Assembly: GCA_023145575.1 (NCBI GenBank)
Contig: JAGLDN010000169.1
Coordinates: 1 to 18,402 of the forward strand
DNA: 18,402 nucleotides
From: Psychromonas sp.
GTDB taxonomy: Bacteria > Pseudomonadota > Gammaproteobacteria > Enterobacterales > Psychromonadaceae
Direction: 5' to 3'
The position numbers and the translations under genes were made by a program. Under the pieces are notes generated by a model, which did not search any database, had not been told where the DNA came from, and saw only the letters and a program-made list of their open reading frames with translations. This document shows, piece after piece, positions 1 through 7,892 of this stretch (positions are counted from its first letter, which is position 1; the number at the start of each line of letters is the position of its first letter).

Positions 1-1090
1 CTTCAGCAAGTAATACGTTCATGTGACCAGGTAGTCGCCCTGCGACAGGGTGAATACCAAAACGTACTGTTTTACCTTTATCACGTAAACGTTTTGTTAG
101 CTCAGCAACAGGGTACTGTGCTTGTGCAACCGCCATCCCGTAACCTGGAACAATGACGACGGATCTTGCCGCACTAAGCGCTTGTGCGACGGATGCTGGA
201 TTTGTTTCATTGTGCGAGCCATAGTCGTGATCATCTGTTTGCGATGCGTCCTCGTTACCAAATCCGCCAAGAATAACACTTATAAATGAGCGATTCATTG
301 CTTTGCACATGATATAAGATAAAATAGCGCCACTTGAACCAACTAAAGCGCCCGTGATGATAAGGAGATCATTTGATAACATGAAACCTGTTGCAGCGGC
401 TGCCCAACCTGAGTATGAATTAAGCATTGATATCACAACGGGCATATCTGCGCCCCCGATTGATGCAACCAAATGCCAACCAAAAGCAAGTGCAATAATG
501 AGCATGAATAATAATTCAAAACCGCCCATTGAGCCATGGAGAAAGCTCATTAATAATAAAACAAAAGCAACAACTACGGCGATATTGATCCAGTTTTTTC
601 CTGGTAGGCTAAGGGCTGCACTGTTTATTTTCCCACTGAGTTTTCCATAGGCAACAATAGAGCCTGTAAAAGTAACCGCGCCAATGAAGATACCTAAATA
701 TACTTCAATATTATGAATTTTTTCGGCAGCACCAATTAAAGTAGAGTGCTCGAAAAATGAATTAAAACCAATAACAGTCGCGGCTAACCCTACAAAACTG
801 TGTAAAATAGCAATCAGCTCTGGCATTGCTGTCATTTCGACTTTTAACGCAAGGCTAATACCAATACGTGCGCCGATGATCATTAATACCACAACCAGTA
901 TATAGCTCCAAGCGCCCGCGTGACCACTGTTTTGCATCGCGCCTATTGTTGCAATAATTGCAATTGTCATCCCGATTATGCCAAAAACATTACCATTTTT
1001 CGCGCTTTCTTGGCTACTTAGCCCATTTAAGCTGGCAATAAATAAGATTGATGCGATGATATATGACGCTGTAATGAATCCTTCTGACAT
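1..1090 (-). CDS. pntB: NAD(P) transhydrogenase subunit beta, 3' end cut by window edge
   Basis: Membrane subunit of the proton-translocating transhydrogenase, which uses the proton gradient to reduce NADP+ with NADH. I read it by translating the minus strand from the ATG at 1090 (starts MSEGFITASYIIAS). About 363 residues are open to the window edge; E. coli PntB has 462, so roughly 100 residues of the NADP-binding domain III lie outside. The visible part has the many hydrophobic helices of domain II, a linker, and the start of domain III, ending in the family-typical HPVAGRLPGHMNVLLAEA. An AGGATAA ribosome site lies inside the end of pntA, and only two bases separate the pntA stop from this start, so the two are one operon and probably translationally coupled. 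Identity is secure; only the C-terminus is unseen. Confidence 0.95.
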   Translation of the reverse strand, partial: MSEGFITASYIIASILFIASLNGLSSQESAKNGNVFGIIGMTIAIIATIGAMQNSGHAGAWSYILVVVLMIIGARIGISLALKVEMTAMPELIAILHSFVGLAATVIGFNSFFEHSTLIGAAEKIHNIEVYLGIFIGAVTFTGSIVAYGKLSGKINSAALSLPGKNWINIAVVVAFVLLLMSFLHGSMGGFELLFMLIIALAFGWHLVASIGGADMPVVISMLNSYSGWAAAATGFMLSNDLLIITGALVGSSGAILSYIMCKAMNRSFISVILGGFGNEDASQTDDHDYGSHNETNPASVAQALSAARSVVIVPGYGMAVAQAQYPVAELTKRLRDKGKTVRFGIHPVAGRLPGHMNVLLAE

Positions 1091-1092
1091 AA

Positions 1093-2637
1093 TTATTTAT
1101 CCTTTTGGAACATTTTTAACATACGATGCGTTACGGTAAAGCCACCGATGATATTGATTGTTGCGATAAATACGGCAAGTAATGCAAGTACATTGACATA
1201 CCAGTGTTCACTACCAACTTGTAGTAATGCGCCTACTAAAATAATACTACTTATGGCATTGGTCACACTCATTAGCGGTGTGTGTAATGCATGTGCAACA
1301 TTCCAAACTACGCCATAACCAACAATACAAGCCAGTATAAATACAGTGATGTGAGATAAAAAATCAGAAGGCGCGACGCTTGCAACCCACGCAAACAATA
1401 GCGCCACAACAACGGCGATAACCGGTTTAGTGAATTTGTTATTTGATTTTTTTTGTTCAATTAAAGCTGCTTTCTGTTGCTCATTTTGGAGTGTGGGTGT
1501 TGCGCTTACGTTGATTGTAGGTGGCGGCCATGAAATTTCACCTTCTTTAACAACGGTCGCCCCACGAATGACTTCATCTTCAAAATCAATATCGATTAAA
1601 CCATCTTTGTTTTTGCAAAGTAGTTTCATTAGGTTGACTAAGTTGGTTGCGTAAAGTTGACTTGATTGTGTGGGCAGACGGCTTGGCAAATCAGTGTAAC
1701 CGATTATTTTTATGCCATTGTCTGTTTCAAAAACGGTGTCTTTCACTGTTAATGCAGCATTACCCCCTGCAGCCGCAGCTAAATCAACAATGACGCTGCC
1801 TGATTTCATTGATGCAATCATTTTCTTATTAATCAGCAAGGGGGCAGGTTTACCTGGAATAAGTGCGGTGGTGATAATAATATCTACTTCCATTGCTTGC
1901 TCAGACATCATTAGTGCTTGTGCTTTTTGATAACCCTTGCTCATGGTTTTAGCATAACCTGTTGTGCTGACTTCTTCCTCTTCTTGGTAATCAACGACCA
2001 AAAATTCAGCGCCCATGCTCTCAACTTGCTCTTTGACTTCAGGGCGAGTGTCAAATGCACGAACAATAGCGCCTAAGCTACCCGCTGTGCCTAATGCGGC
2101 GAGACCCGCAACACCCGCACCAATGATAAGCACTTTTGCTGGTGGAACTTTTCCTGCTGCTGTGATTTGCCCAGTAAAGAAGCGTCCAAATTGATTTGCC
2201 GCTTCAATTACTGCACGATAACCTGCAATGTTAGCCATTGAACTTAGCGCATCAAGTGATTGAGCACGAGAGGTACGTGGAACACTATCCATGGCAATCA
2301 CGTTAATTTTTTTAGCCGCAAGCTTTTCGAGTAATTTTGGATTTTGTGCTGGCCAAATAAAGCTGACCAGTGTTGTCCCTTCGTTCATTTGTTTAATTTC
2401 AGCGTTTGTTGGAGCATTTACCTTAAAGATAATATCAGACGCCCATGTGTTGCTTGTTTTATCAGCAATTTGTGCACCAGCATCTTGATAAGTTTGATCA
2501 GAAAAGCTAGCTGCTTGTCCTGCGTTTGTTTCTACGAGGAAAGTAAAACCTTGTTTACTTAATAGCTCAACCGTTTTAGGTGTTGCGGCTACTCGATTTT
2601 CATTATCTTGGATCTCTCTAGGTATACCTATTTGCAT
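1093..2637 (-). CDS. pntA: NAD(P) transhydrogenase subunit alpha
   Basis: NAD(H)-binding subunit of the inner-membrane transhydrogenase, partner of PntB. It has 514 residues against 510 in E. coli. Residues 1-380 form the alanine-dehydrogenase-like domain I: the Rossmann turn GAGVAGLA is at 173-180, the RPEVKEQVES block at 198-207, and the mobile-loop region around GYAK at 227-230. A Pro-rich and Lys/Gln-rich linker (370-400) leads to four hydrophobic segments (about 404-422, 427-446, 453-474, 480-502), the domain II helices contributed by the alpha subunit. The ATG at 2637 has AAGGAC eight bases upstream. First gene of pntAB; divergent from murQ. No frameshift or missing motif seen. Confidence 0.97.
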   Translation of the reverse strand: MQIGIPREIQDNENRVAATPKTVELLSKQGFTFLVETNAGQAASFSDQTYQDAGAQIADKTSNTWASDIIFKVNAPTNAEIKQMNEGTTLVSFIWPAQNPKLLEKLAAKKINVIAMDSVPRTSRAQSLDALSSMANIAGYRAVIEAANQFGRFFTGQITAAGKVPPAKVLIIGAGVAGLAALGTAGSLGAIVRAFDTRPEVKEQVESMGAEFLVVDYQEEEEVSTTGYAKTMSKGYQKAQALMMSEQAMEVDIIITTALIPGKPAPLLINKKMIASMKSGSVIVDLAAAAGGNAALTVKDTVFETDNGIKIIGYTDLPSRLPTQSSQLYATNLVNLMKLLCKNKDGLIDIDFEDEVIRGATVVKEGEISWPPPTINVSATPTLQNEQQKAALIEQKKSNNKFTKPVIAVVVALLFAWVASVAPSDFLSHITVFILACIVGYGVVWNVAHALHTPLMSVTNAISSIILVGALLQVGSEHWYVNVLALLAVFIATINIIGGFTVTHRMLKMFQKDK

Positions 2638-3055
2638 AGTTAAGTCCTTGGTCGCAAGTTTAAAAAGTGATTTTTATACACTTTATTTATTGGTAAATTT
2701 ATGTTTATATTTATTATTTACAATCAGCATATATCCAATGAATTTATAACGATGATTGTATTATAAAAATAGTTTTCAAGTAAAATCTTATTGTGTATCC
2801 GTAGTATAAGTAAATTAGTTGTTAATTAAACGCATTAATAAAAACTATATTTATTAAATGTTACCTTAATCATCAGCATTAAAAGGTGATGTGAGTTTTA
2901 AAAAATTAATTTTTTTTCAATTTTAGCCACATTGTGCACTTGTCGGCTCAGTTAGCGTTGCAATTGACCTACTTGTTAAGGGTATACTTTGTAAGTAATA
3001 TTAAATCAATGCTATTATTTTATGAAACTTACCGATCAATAAAATGAGAGTACGT
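2638..3055. other. AT-rich divergent intergenic region pntA / murQ
   Basis: A 418-base gene-free stretch holds the promoters of both divergent transcripts. It is very AT-rich (runs of A/T around 2690-2780 and 2880-2920). I find no inverted-repeat element and no coding fragment here. On the pntA side several weak -10-like hexamers occur but none has a convincing -35 partner. A better candidate for murQ is listed separately. Confidence 0.6.
2989..3018 (+). promoter_or_regulatory. Candidate sigma-70 promoter for murQ
   Basis: TTGTAA (2989-2994) and TATTAT (3013-3018) are separated by 18 bases, which would place the transcript start near 3025 and give a leader of about 30 bases before the murQ ATG at 3056. 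Both boxes are imperfect in an AT-rich background, so chance matches are possible. A TATACT at 2983-2988 was also seen but its nearest TTGACC is only 13 bases away. Confidence 0.35.
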
Positions 3056-3952
3056 ATGGATATTGATTTAACAAAAATGCTAACTGAAGGTCGTAATGTA
3101 GGATCCTCAGATATTGATACTTTATCAACACATGAAATGTTAGTAGTTATCAATAATGAAGATAAAAAAGTGGCAATTGCAGTTGAGCGAACGTTATCTG
3201 ATATTACAAAAGTAGTTGATGCTGTCTCTAATGCATTTCAAATAGGTGGACGACTCATTTACATTGGCGCAGGTACTTCTGGGCGTTTAGGTATCTTAGA
3301 TGCAAGTGAGTGTCCACCAACCTATGGGTCACATCCAGATCAGGTGATTGGCATTATAGCGGGCGGTGAAAAGGCTATTTTAAAAGCAGTTGAAAATGCT
3401 GAAGATGATAATGCTTTGGGGGCCCAAGATCTTAAACATATAAAATTAAATGAAAAAGACGTGTTAGTTGGTATAGCTGCAAGTGGACGTACTCCTTATG
3501 TACTTGGAGCAATGGAATATGGCTTATCCGTTGGGGCAAATGTTGTAGCAGTCACTTGTGATCCAAATTGCCCAATGGTCGATCTTTCGCAAATTAGTAT
3601 TATACCTGTCGTGGGTCCTGAAGTACTCACTGGATCATCTCGGATGAAAGCAGGCACTGCCCAAAAATTAATATTAAATATGATAACGACGGGGGCGATG
3701 ATCCGTGTTGGCAAGGTATATGGTAACTTAATGGTTGATGTTGAAGCAACAAATGCTAAATTAGTGCAGCGTCAGGTTAATATTGTTGTTCAAGCAACGC
3801 AATGTACATTTGACGTTGCAAAAGATACACTTTTACGATCTAATAATCACTGTAAAACAGCAATTGTAATGATTTTACTCAAGGTCGATGCAGAAACAGC
3901 GCTACAGAAATTAGCCTTAAAAAATGGATTTATTCGTCAAGTATTAACATGA
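3056..3952 (+). CDS. murQ: N-acetylmuramic acid 6-phosphate etherase
   Basis: Cytoplasmic lyase that cleaves the lactyl ether of MurNAc-6-phosphate to give GlcNAc-6-phosphate and D-lactate, part of cell-wall sugar recycling. SIS-domain protein with the family blocks IGAGTSGRLGILDASECPPT, GIAASGRTPYV, VTGSSRMKAGTAQKL and GNLMVDVEATN all intact, and the C-terminal GFIRQVL. I prefer the ATG at 3056 over the ATG at 3044: GAGAG sits five bases before 3056, no ribosome site precedes 3044, and the shorter protein is 298 residues, exactly the E. coli length. No murR regulator, murP transporter or anmK kinase is visible beside it, so it stands alone here. There is no convincing terminator after the stop. 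Confidence 0.95.
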   Translation: MDIDLTKMLTEGRNVGSSDIDTLSTHEMLVVINNEDKKVAIAVERTLSDITKVVDAVSNAFQIGGRLIYIGAGTSGRLGILDASECPPTYGSHPDQVIGIIAGGEKAILKAVENAEDDNALGAQDLKHIKLNEKDVLVGIAASGRTPYVLGAMEYGLSVGANVVAVTCDPNCPMVDLSQISIIPVVGPEVLTGSSRMKAGTAQKLILNMITTGAMIRVGKVYGNLMVDVEATNAKLVQRQVNIVVQATQCTFDVAKDTLLRSNNHCKTAIVMILLKVDAETALQKLALKNGFIRQVLT

Positions 3953-4053
3953 GGATCAGCGTTAGGCATAAGTTCAACGCGTTGTAATAAACTAAAAGAA
4001 GGTATTTAATTTGGAATAGAAATATTGAAATATTGTTCTGACTGCTTGGATGC

Positions 4054-4105
4054 TATACCCAATTGACGCAAAAATGCTTTGTCAGGCTAAAGCTCGATGA
4101 TCATA
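4054..4105 (+). repeat. Degenerate TATACC-type repeat end, copy 1
   Basis: The stretch begins TATACCCAATTGACGCAAAA and continues into a core reading TTGTCAGGCTAAAGCTCGATG. Closely similar cores occur on the minus strand at 9505-9550 (TTGTCAGGCTTTAGCTCGATG in reverse complement) and 10761-10824 (GCTTTAGCTCGGATATCAG). The three are diverged relatives of one dispersed repeat, probably ends of a non-autonomous element. No matching second end was recognised near this copy. Confidence 0.6.
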
Positions 4106-4241
4106 ACAATGCACAATATTAGGTAATTGTTGTTCACTTTTAGATTATTGTAACTCAGTCTTGGTTTTCGAGCTTGTGCCCCGCAGGGCGAGGCAACGAG
4201 TATCAAGCCGCGTTGTTATAAAATCTCTATGTAGAATAACG

Positions 4242-4528
4242 ATACCCATCAAACCTGAAGATGCAGGTTTCAGCGAGAATTTAAAAGCTTAGAGGCAAGG
4301 CAAGGCATTGATTGTAGAGAATGGTTATTCCCTTGCCAAAATCAATAACACCTTTAAAACTCACCCTTTGGGGATAACTGAGTAAGTCATCTTTTGCGTT
4401 GTAATACTCAAAAAGTGAAAACAATAAAGGGTTAAAGTCTTTTTTTTACCCAACCGAAGGGAGCATTGCGCCTTGAACATGAATTACTCAGGTGTCCTGA
4501 AACGAATATCTTCAGCTGTGATGGGTAT
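4242..4528. mobile_element. 287-bp inverted-repeat element (MITE-like)
   Basis: The two ends are imperfect inverted repeats: 4242-4273 against the reverse complement of 4497-4528 match at 26 of 32 positions, in blocks ATACCCATCA, CTGAAGAT and GTTTCAG. The interior has no long reading frame but contains shorter dyads, for example GGCAAG/CTTGCC and ATTGATT/AATCAAT around 4290-4350, which would fold into a hairpin. TA dinucleotides flank the CCC/GGG ends, compatible with TA-target insertion, but the duplication cannot be proved. Size, lack of a transposase and inverted ends fit a miniature element mobilised in trans. The mobilising family is not identified. Confidence 0.75.
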
Positions 4529-4766
4529 ATACATGATAGATCCAACATTGCGATTTTCTTATGGCAACATTTATGGATCTGTCTTGCCATCTTTACATCG
4601 AATGGATATATAGCATAAGTTGGTTGAAAAAGTAGCGAGCTGAGTATGTGTTCTCTACTTTAACTTAACAAAGCCAGTTGTTAAATTTAATCGCCAAAGC
4701 GAATACCAAGATCAAGGCGTAATATTATTGTATTAATATTTATCAGTAAATGTCATGTTATTGCTG

Positions 4767-6239
4767 TTACCAGTTGCTTTGTTGGTAAAGCGCGTTAAAG
4801 TATAAATGCTCGTAGTGCTTGACTGAATCAGACCAGTAGAAATGAGAGCGCATTGCTTTTCTTTTTAGGCGTTCAATTTCGTCTGGCTTTTCGATGTACA
4901 GTAAAATGACACGGCGCAGTAGGTTTAAGAGTTGCAGTGGATCGGTTTTACAAAATACGAAACCATTTGCATTTCCTGGATCATCATCATAATCAGAAAT
5001 AGAATCTTTTAATCCTCCGACAGCGCGAACAATGGGTAGCGTTCCATAAGTTAAGCTATAGAGTTGATTTAGTCCGCAGGGTTCAAAAATAGATGGCATT
5101 AAAAAGAAATCTGCTCCGGCTTCTATCATGTGTGAAAGCTCATTGCTGTACATATTAATGAACTTAAACTTATCAGGGTAACGCTGTGCAAACGAGTCTA
5201 GTTGTCCAGTGATAGAAGGCTCACCTGAGCCAATAATAATTAATTGCACATTATGTTTTAAGAAACATTCCATAATTGGTATTAATAGGCCAAAACCTTT
5301 TTGTTCGGTCAGTCTGCAAATCATGCCAAAAACAGGGGCGTTAGTAACTGCTAAACCTAACTTTTTTTGTAACCCTGATTTGCACAGTGCTTTGCCGCTT
5401 ATGTCCTTCGCGCTATAGTTTTTTGGAATATATTTGTCTGTTTTAGGATCCCAATCGTTGTAATCGCACCCATTTAAAATACCTTCAAAATCGTGTTTTC
5501 GGCTTAAAAAATTATGGTGAGTACCGTGAGATCCTAGTTCTGTTAATAGCTCACTTGCATAGTTTGGGCTAACGGTATTGATTTTGTCGCTGTAAGTGAT
5601 GCCAACTTTTAAGTAGTTGATATAGTCAAAACTTTGTAGCACACGATCGTCCATGCAACATGATATTTCAGGCAGTATGTTTAACGATGATTTTTCATAA
5701 ATTCCTTGATAGCATGCATTATGCGTTGTTAATACTGTTTTGGTCGTGGTGAATCGGAAATGATCCTTGTAACGCGTTTTTAGGATATAAGGGATAAGCC
5801 CCGTATGCCAATCATTACAATGAATAATGTCGGGTGTATAATCGAGTGCATCGGTGGCAATAAGCGCTGCGACAGAAAAAAAGGCAAAGCGCTCTCCATT
5901 GTCCAAATATGGCGCGTTACCTTCACCATATAGACCTTGCCGATCAAAGTAGTATGGGTTATCAATGCCGTAAACAGGAATGCTATCTAGGTGCATTTCG
6001 TGTACTTTAAAATGTATATTAACATGTGAATAATCTGTATTGAGTACTAAGTCTAAGCGATGTTTAGCAGTTTGCCGATGCTCAATGGTACGGTAGAAGG
6101 GTGTAATGACACGAATGTCATGTCCTTGATTATGAAGTTCAATTGTTAGGCCTCTCGCAACATCAGCAAGCCCCCCTGTTTTTGAAAATCCTTCAATTTC
6201 AGAAGACACAAATAGAATTTTTAATTTTTGTTGGTTCAA
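4767..6239 (-). CDS. glgA: Glycogen synthase, ADP-glucose type
   Basis: GT5 glycosyltransferase that adds glucose from ADP-glucose to the non-reducing end of glycogen. It has 490 residues; E. coli GlgA has 477. The N-terminal KTGGLADV (20-27) is the ADP-glucose-binding signature. CNDWHTG is at 141-147, NGCDYNDW at 256-263, RLTEQKG at 309-315, and the C-terminal EPCGLNQLYSLTYGT at 386-400 followed by GGLKD at 408-412. The start is TTG at 6239, preceded by AAGGA seven bases upstream; no in-frame ATG lies nearby, and the TTG gives the expected short lead to KILFVSSE. Last gene of the leftward glg cluster; 348 bases separate it from the upstream glgC, containing an inserted element, so it may need its own promoter. 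No glgB, glgP or glgX is in the window. Confidence 0.96.
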   Translation of the reverse strand: MNQQKLKILFVSSEIEGFSKTGGLADVARGLTIELHNQGHDIRVITPFYRTIEHRQTAKHRLDLVLNTDYSHVNIHFKVHEMHLDSIPVYGIDNPYYFDRQGLYGEGNAPYLDNGERFAFFSVAALIATDALDYTPDIIHCNDWHTGLIPYILKTRYKDHFRFTTTKTVLTTHNACYQGIYEKSSLNILPEISCCMDDRVLQSFDYINYLKVGITYSDKINTVSPNYASELLTELGSHGTHHNFLSRKHDFEGILNGCDYNDWDPKTDKYIPKNYSAKDISGKALCKSGLQKKLGLAVTNAPVFGMICRLTEQKGFGLLIPIMECFLKHNVQLIIIGSGEPSITGQLDSFAQRYPDKFKFINMYSNELSHMIEAGADFFLMPSIFEPCGLNQLYSLTYGTLPIVRAVGGLKDSISDYDDDPGNANGFVFCKTDPLQLLNLLRRVILLYIEKPDEIERLKRKAMRSHFYWSDSVKHYEHLYFNALYQQSNW

Positions 6240-6312
6240 TGAATATTCCTTATTGCATAAATAGCAAGTGGTCTACAATGTTTTTAATTTTTGTCGTGAA
6301 ATAATATCTTTT

Positions 6313-6348
6313 AGGTTAAAAAGGTAAGTTAACCTGCATCAATTGATG
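6313..6348. promoter_or_regulatory. Two adjacent perfect dyads upstream of glgA
   Basis: AGGTTAA (6313-6319) and TTAACCT (6329-6335) form a perfect 7-bp inverted repeat with a 9-base spacer. One base further is the perfect 12-bp palindrome CATCAATTGATG (6337-6348). They lie 74-109 bases upstream of the glgA start, outside the inserted element. They could be operator sites for a dimeric regulator or leader hairpins; no regulator can be named from sequence, and AT-rich dyads of this size can arise by chance. Confidence 0.3.
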
Positions 6349-6407
6349 TCATTACGAGATAATAGTCAATTACTTAGCAATCTTATTTAACCAGTAAGGT
6401 TGATGTT

Positions 6408-6568
6408 ATACAAATTACAATAAATAGCAGATCTATTTTACTGCTTAAAATAAATTACTTCCGCATTGAAGGTTTCGTAAATCGGTCGGCTAATTACATT
6501 AATTTCCGTTTGGAATAAAGCTGTTTTCTTGTGTAAAATTTAGATTACATACTTAATGTAATTGGTAT
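6408..6568. mobile_element. 161-bp inverted-repeat element inside the glg cluster
   Basis: The ends ATACAAATTACA (6408-6419) and, in reverse complement, ATACCAATTACA (6557-6568) are inverted repeats, flanked by TTA on both sides, compatible with a 3-bp target duplication. A diverged second copy lies at 11657-11851: both share the start ATTACAATAAATAG, the inner blocks TTTCGTA, ACATTAA and TAAGCT/TAAAGCT, and the end ACTTAATGTAATTGG. No reading frame. It sits between glgC (stop at 6588) and glgA, so it is transcribed if the cluster is one operon. Confidence 0.8.
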
Positions 6569-6587
6569 TAATTAACCTCAATAGACA

Positions 6588-7814
6588 TTATTCATAAACT
6601 TTAGTACCTTTTGCAATAACAACAATCCCATCGTCAGATACCACGAAGCGTTTTTTATCTTTTTCAAGATTTACACCAATCTCAATGTTGTCTGCAACAA
6701 ATACATCTTTGTCAATAATGCTTTTAATGATTGTACAATTTTTACCTATTTTGGTGTCATCTAAAATAACAGATTCAAAAACATTTGAGTTTTTTCCAAT
6801 AAATACATTCGAGCCGATAACTGATTTTTTAATTGAGGCGCTAGTGATATGACAACCATCAGATATTAATGATTTTCTGATCACGCATTTGATACCGCCT
6901 GTACTTTTGAAAAAAGCAGGTGGTAATGCTGGGTAGTAGGTATGTAGTGGCCAACGTTTGTTATATAGTGACATGGGTGGTTTAGCTTTGGTTAATTCCA
7001 TGTTTCCTTGCCAGTATGATTCAATAGTACCTACATCGCGCCAGTATGTTTCAAAGTCTTCTTCACCAGGAATAACATTAGTCGAGAAGTCGTATACATA
7101 AACACTGCCTTGCTTGTAGAGTTTTGGGATGATGTCTTTGCCAAAATCATGGCTTGAATTTTTGTTCTTTGCGTCAAGTTTCAATTCTTTACATAATTCT
7201 TTTGAATCAAATATATAATTACCCATTGACGCAAGGACGTGATCTGGATCACCTGGTATTGTTGGTGCATCTTCGATTGATGGTTTTTCAACAAAACCTA
7301 TCATGCGACCGTTTTTATCAACTTTGATGATACCAAAGTGGTACGCTTCTTTTTTGGGTAGTTTGATGGCAGAAACGGTCAATACGGCTTTCTTTTTTTC
7401 ATGGAATGCAATTTTTTGGCGAATATCCATCTTATAGATATGATCACTGCCAAAAATACAAACAATATCGGGCTGATCTTCTTCGATGAAATGTATATTT
7501 TGATAAATCGCATCTGCAGTACCGCTGTACCAATGTTTACCCATGCGCATTTGCGCGGGGATGGTATCAATAAATGTGTCAGTGACATTGTTCAACATCC
7601 ATGCTTTATGTAGATGTTCATTTAAGGACTGGGATTTAAATTGTGTGAGTACATAAATACGGAGTAAATCAGAGTTTACAAAGTTATTAAGTACGCAATC
7701 AATTAAACGGTAGCTGCCACCAAAGGGTACTGACGGTTTAGTTCGTGATTGAGTTAATGGTTGAAGACGTGTACCAGTCCCACCAGCAAGTATTAAGGAA
7801 AGAACTTTTGCCAT
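6588..7814 (-). CDS. glgC: Glucose-1-phosphate adenylyltransferase, second copy
   Basis: Makes ADP-glucose from glucose-1-phosphate and ATP, the committed step of bacterial glycogen synthesis. 408 residues. LILAGGTGTRL (7-17) is the nucleotide loop, TKPSVPFGG (25-33) the substrate and activator region, GSDHIYKMD (122-130) carries the catalytic Asp124, FVEKP (174-178) the glucose-phosphate Lys177, and YWRDVG is at 257-262. Residues about 305-385 show the hexapeptide-like pattern of the C-terminal left-handed beta-helix. The ATG at 7814 has only a weak AGG nine bases upstream. It follows the other glgC after 78 bases. The two copies align almost without gaps through the first 240 residues but differ clearly, so this is an old paralogue pair, as in vibrios, not a recent duplication. 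Confidence 0.95.
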   Translation of the reverse strand: MAKVLSLILAGGTGTRLQPLTQSRTKPSVPFGGSYRLIDCVLNNFVNSDLLRIYVLTQFKSQSLNEHLHKAWMLNNVTDTFIDTIPAQMRMGKHWYSGTADAIYQNIHFIEEDQPDIVCIFGSDHIYKMDIRQKIAFHEKKKAVLTVSAIKLPKKEAYHFGIIKVDKNGRMIGFVEKPSIEDAPTIPGDPDHVLASMGNYIFDSKELCKELKLDAKNKNSSHDFGKDIIPKLYKQGSVYVYDFSTNVIPGEEDFETYWRDVGTIESYWQGNMELTKAKPPMSLYNKRWPLHTYYPALPPAFFKSTGGIKCVIRKSLISDGCHITSASIKKSVIGSNVFIGKNSNVFESVILDDTKIGKNCTIIKSIIDKDVFVADNIEIGVNLEKDKKRFVVSDDGIVVIAKGTKVYE

Positions 7815-7892
7815 AATTTAAAACCTATATGATTTAATTAACCTAAAATATCGAGAGAAACGTCTTGGCAATATTTTAATTGCAAGCTCGTG

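Larger units (their letters stand above)
3953..4766. other. Gene-free region between murQ and glgA, filled with repeats
   Basis: These 814 bases carry no intact gene. They contain a degenerate repeat end (4054-4105) and a 287-bp inverted-repeat element (4242-4528). Directly after that element, 4534-4611 reads as about 26 open codons on the plus strand starting MIDPTLRFSYGN; the composition looks protein-like but I cannot assign it. A TTAACAA/TTGTTAA hairpin at 4665-4684 is too AT-rich and lacks a T tract on the glgA side, so I do not call it a terminator. Confidence 0.6.

Noticed and set aside
354..650. Plus-strand 98-residue open frame
   Set aside because: It is antisense to pntB, low in complexity, has no ribosome site, and the minus-strand reading gives a textbook PntB.
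2964..2988. TTGACC/TATACT promoter for murQ
   Set aside because: The spacer is 13 bases, too short for a sigma-70 promoter.
4665..4684. TTAACAA/TTGTTAA hairpin as glgA terminator
   Set aside because: The stem is seven A/T-rich pairs with a single G-C pair and has no T tract on the minus strand; it lies 80 bases past the stop.
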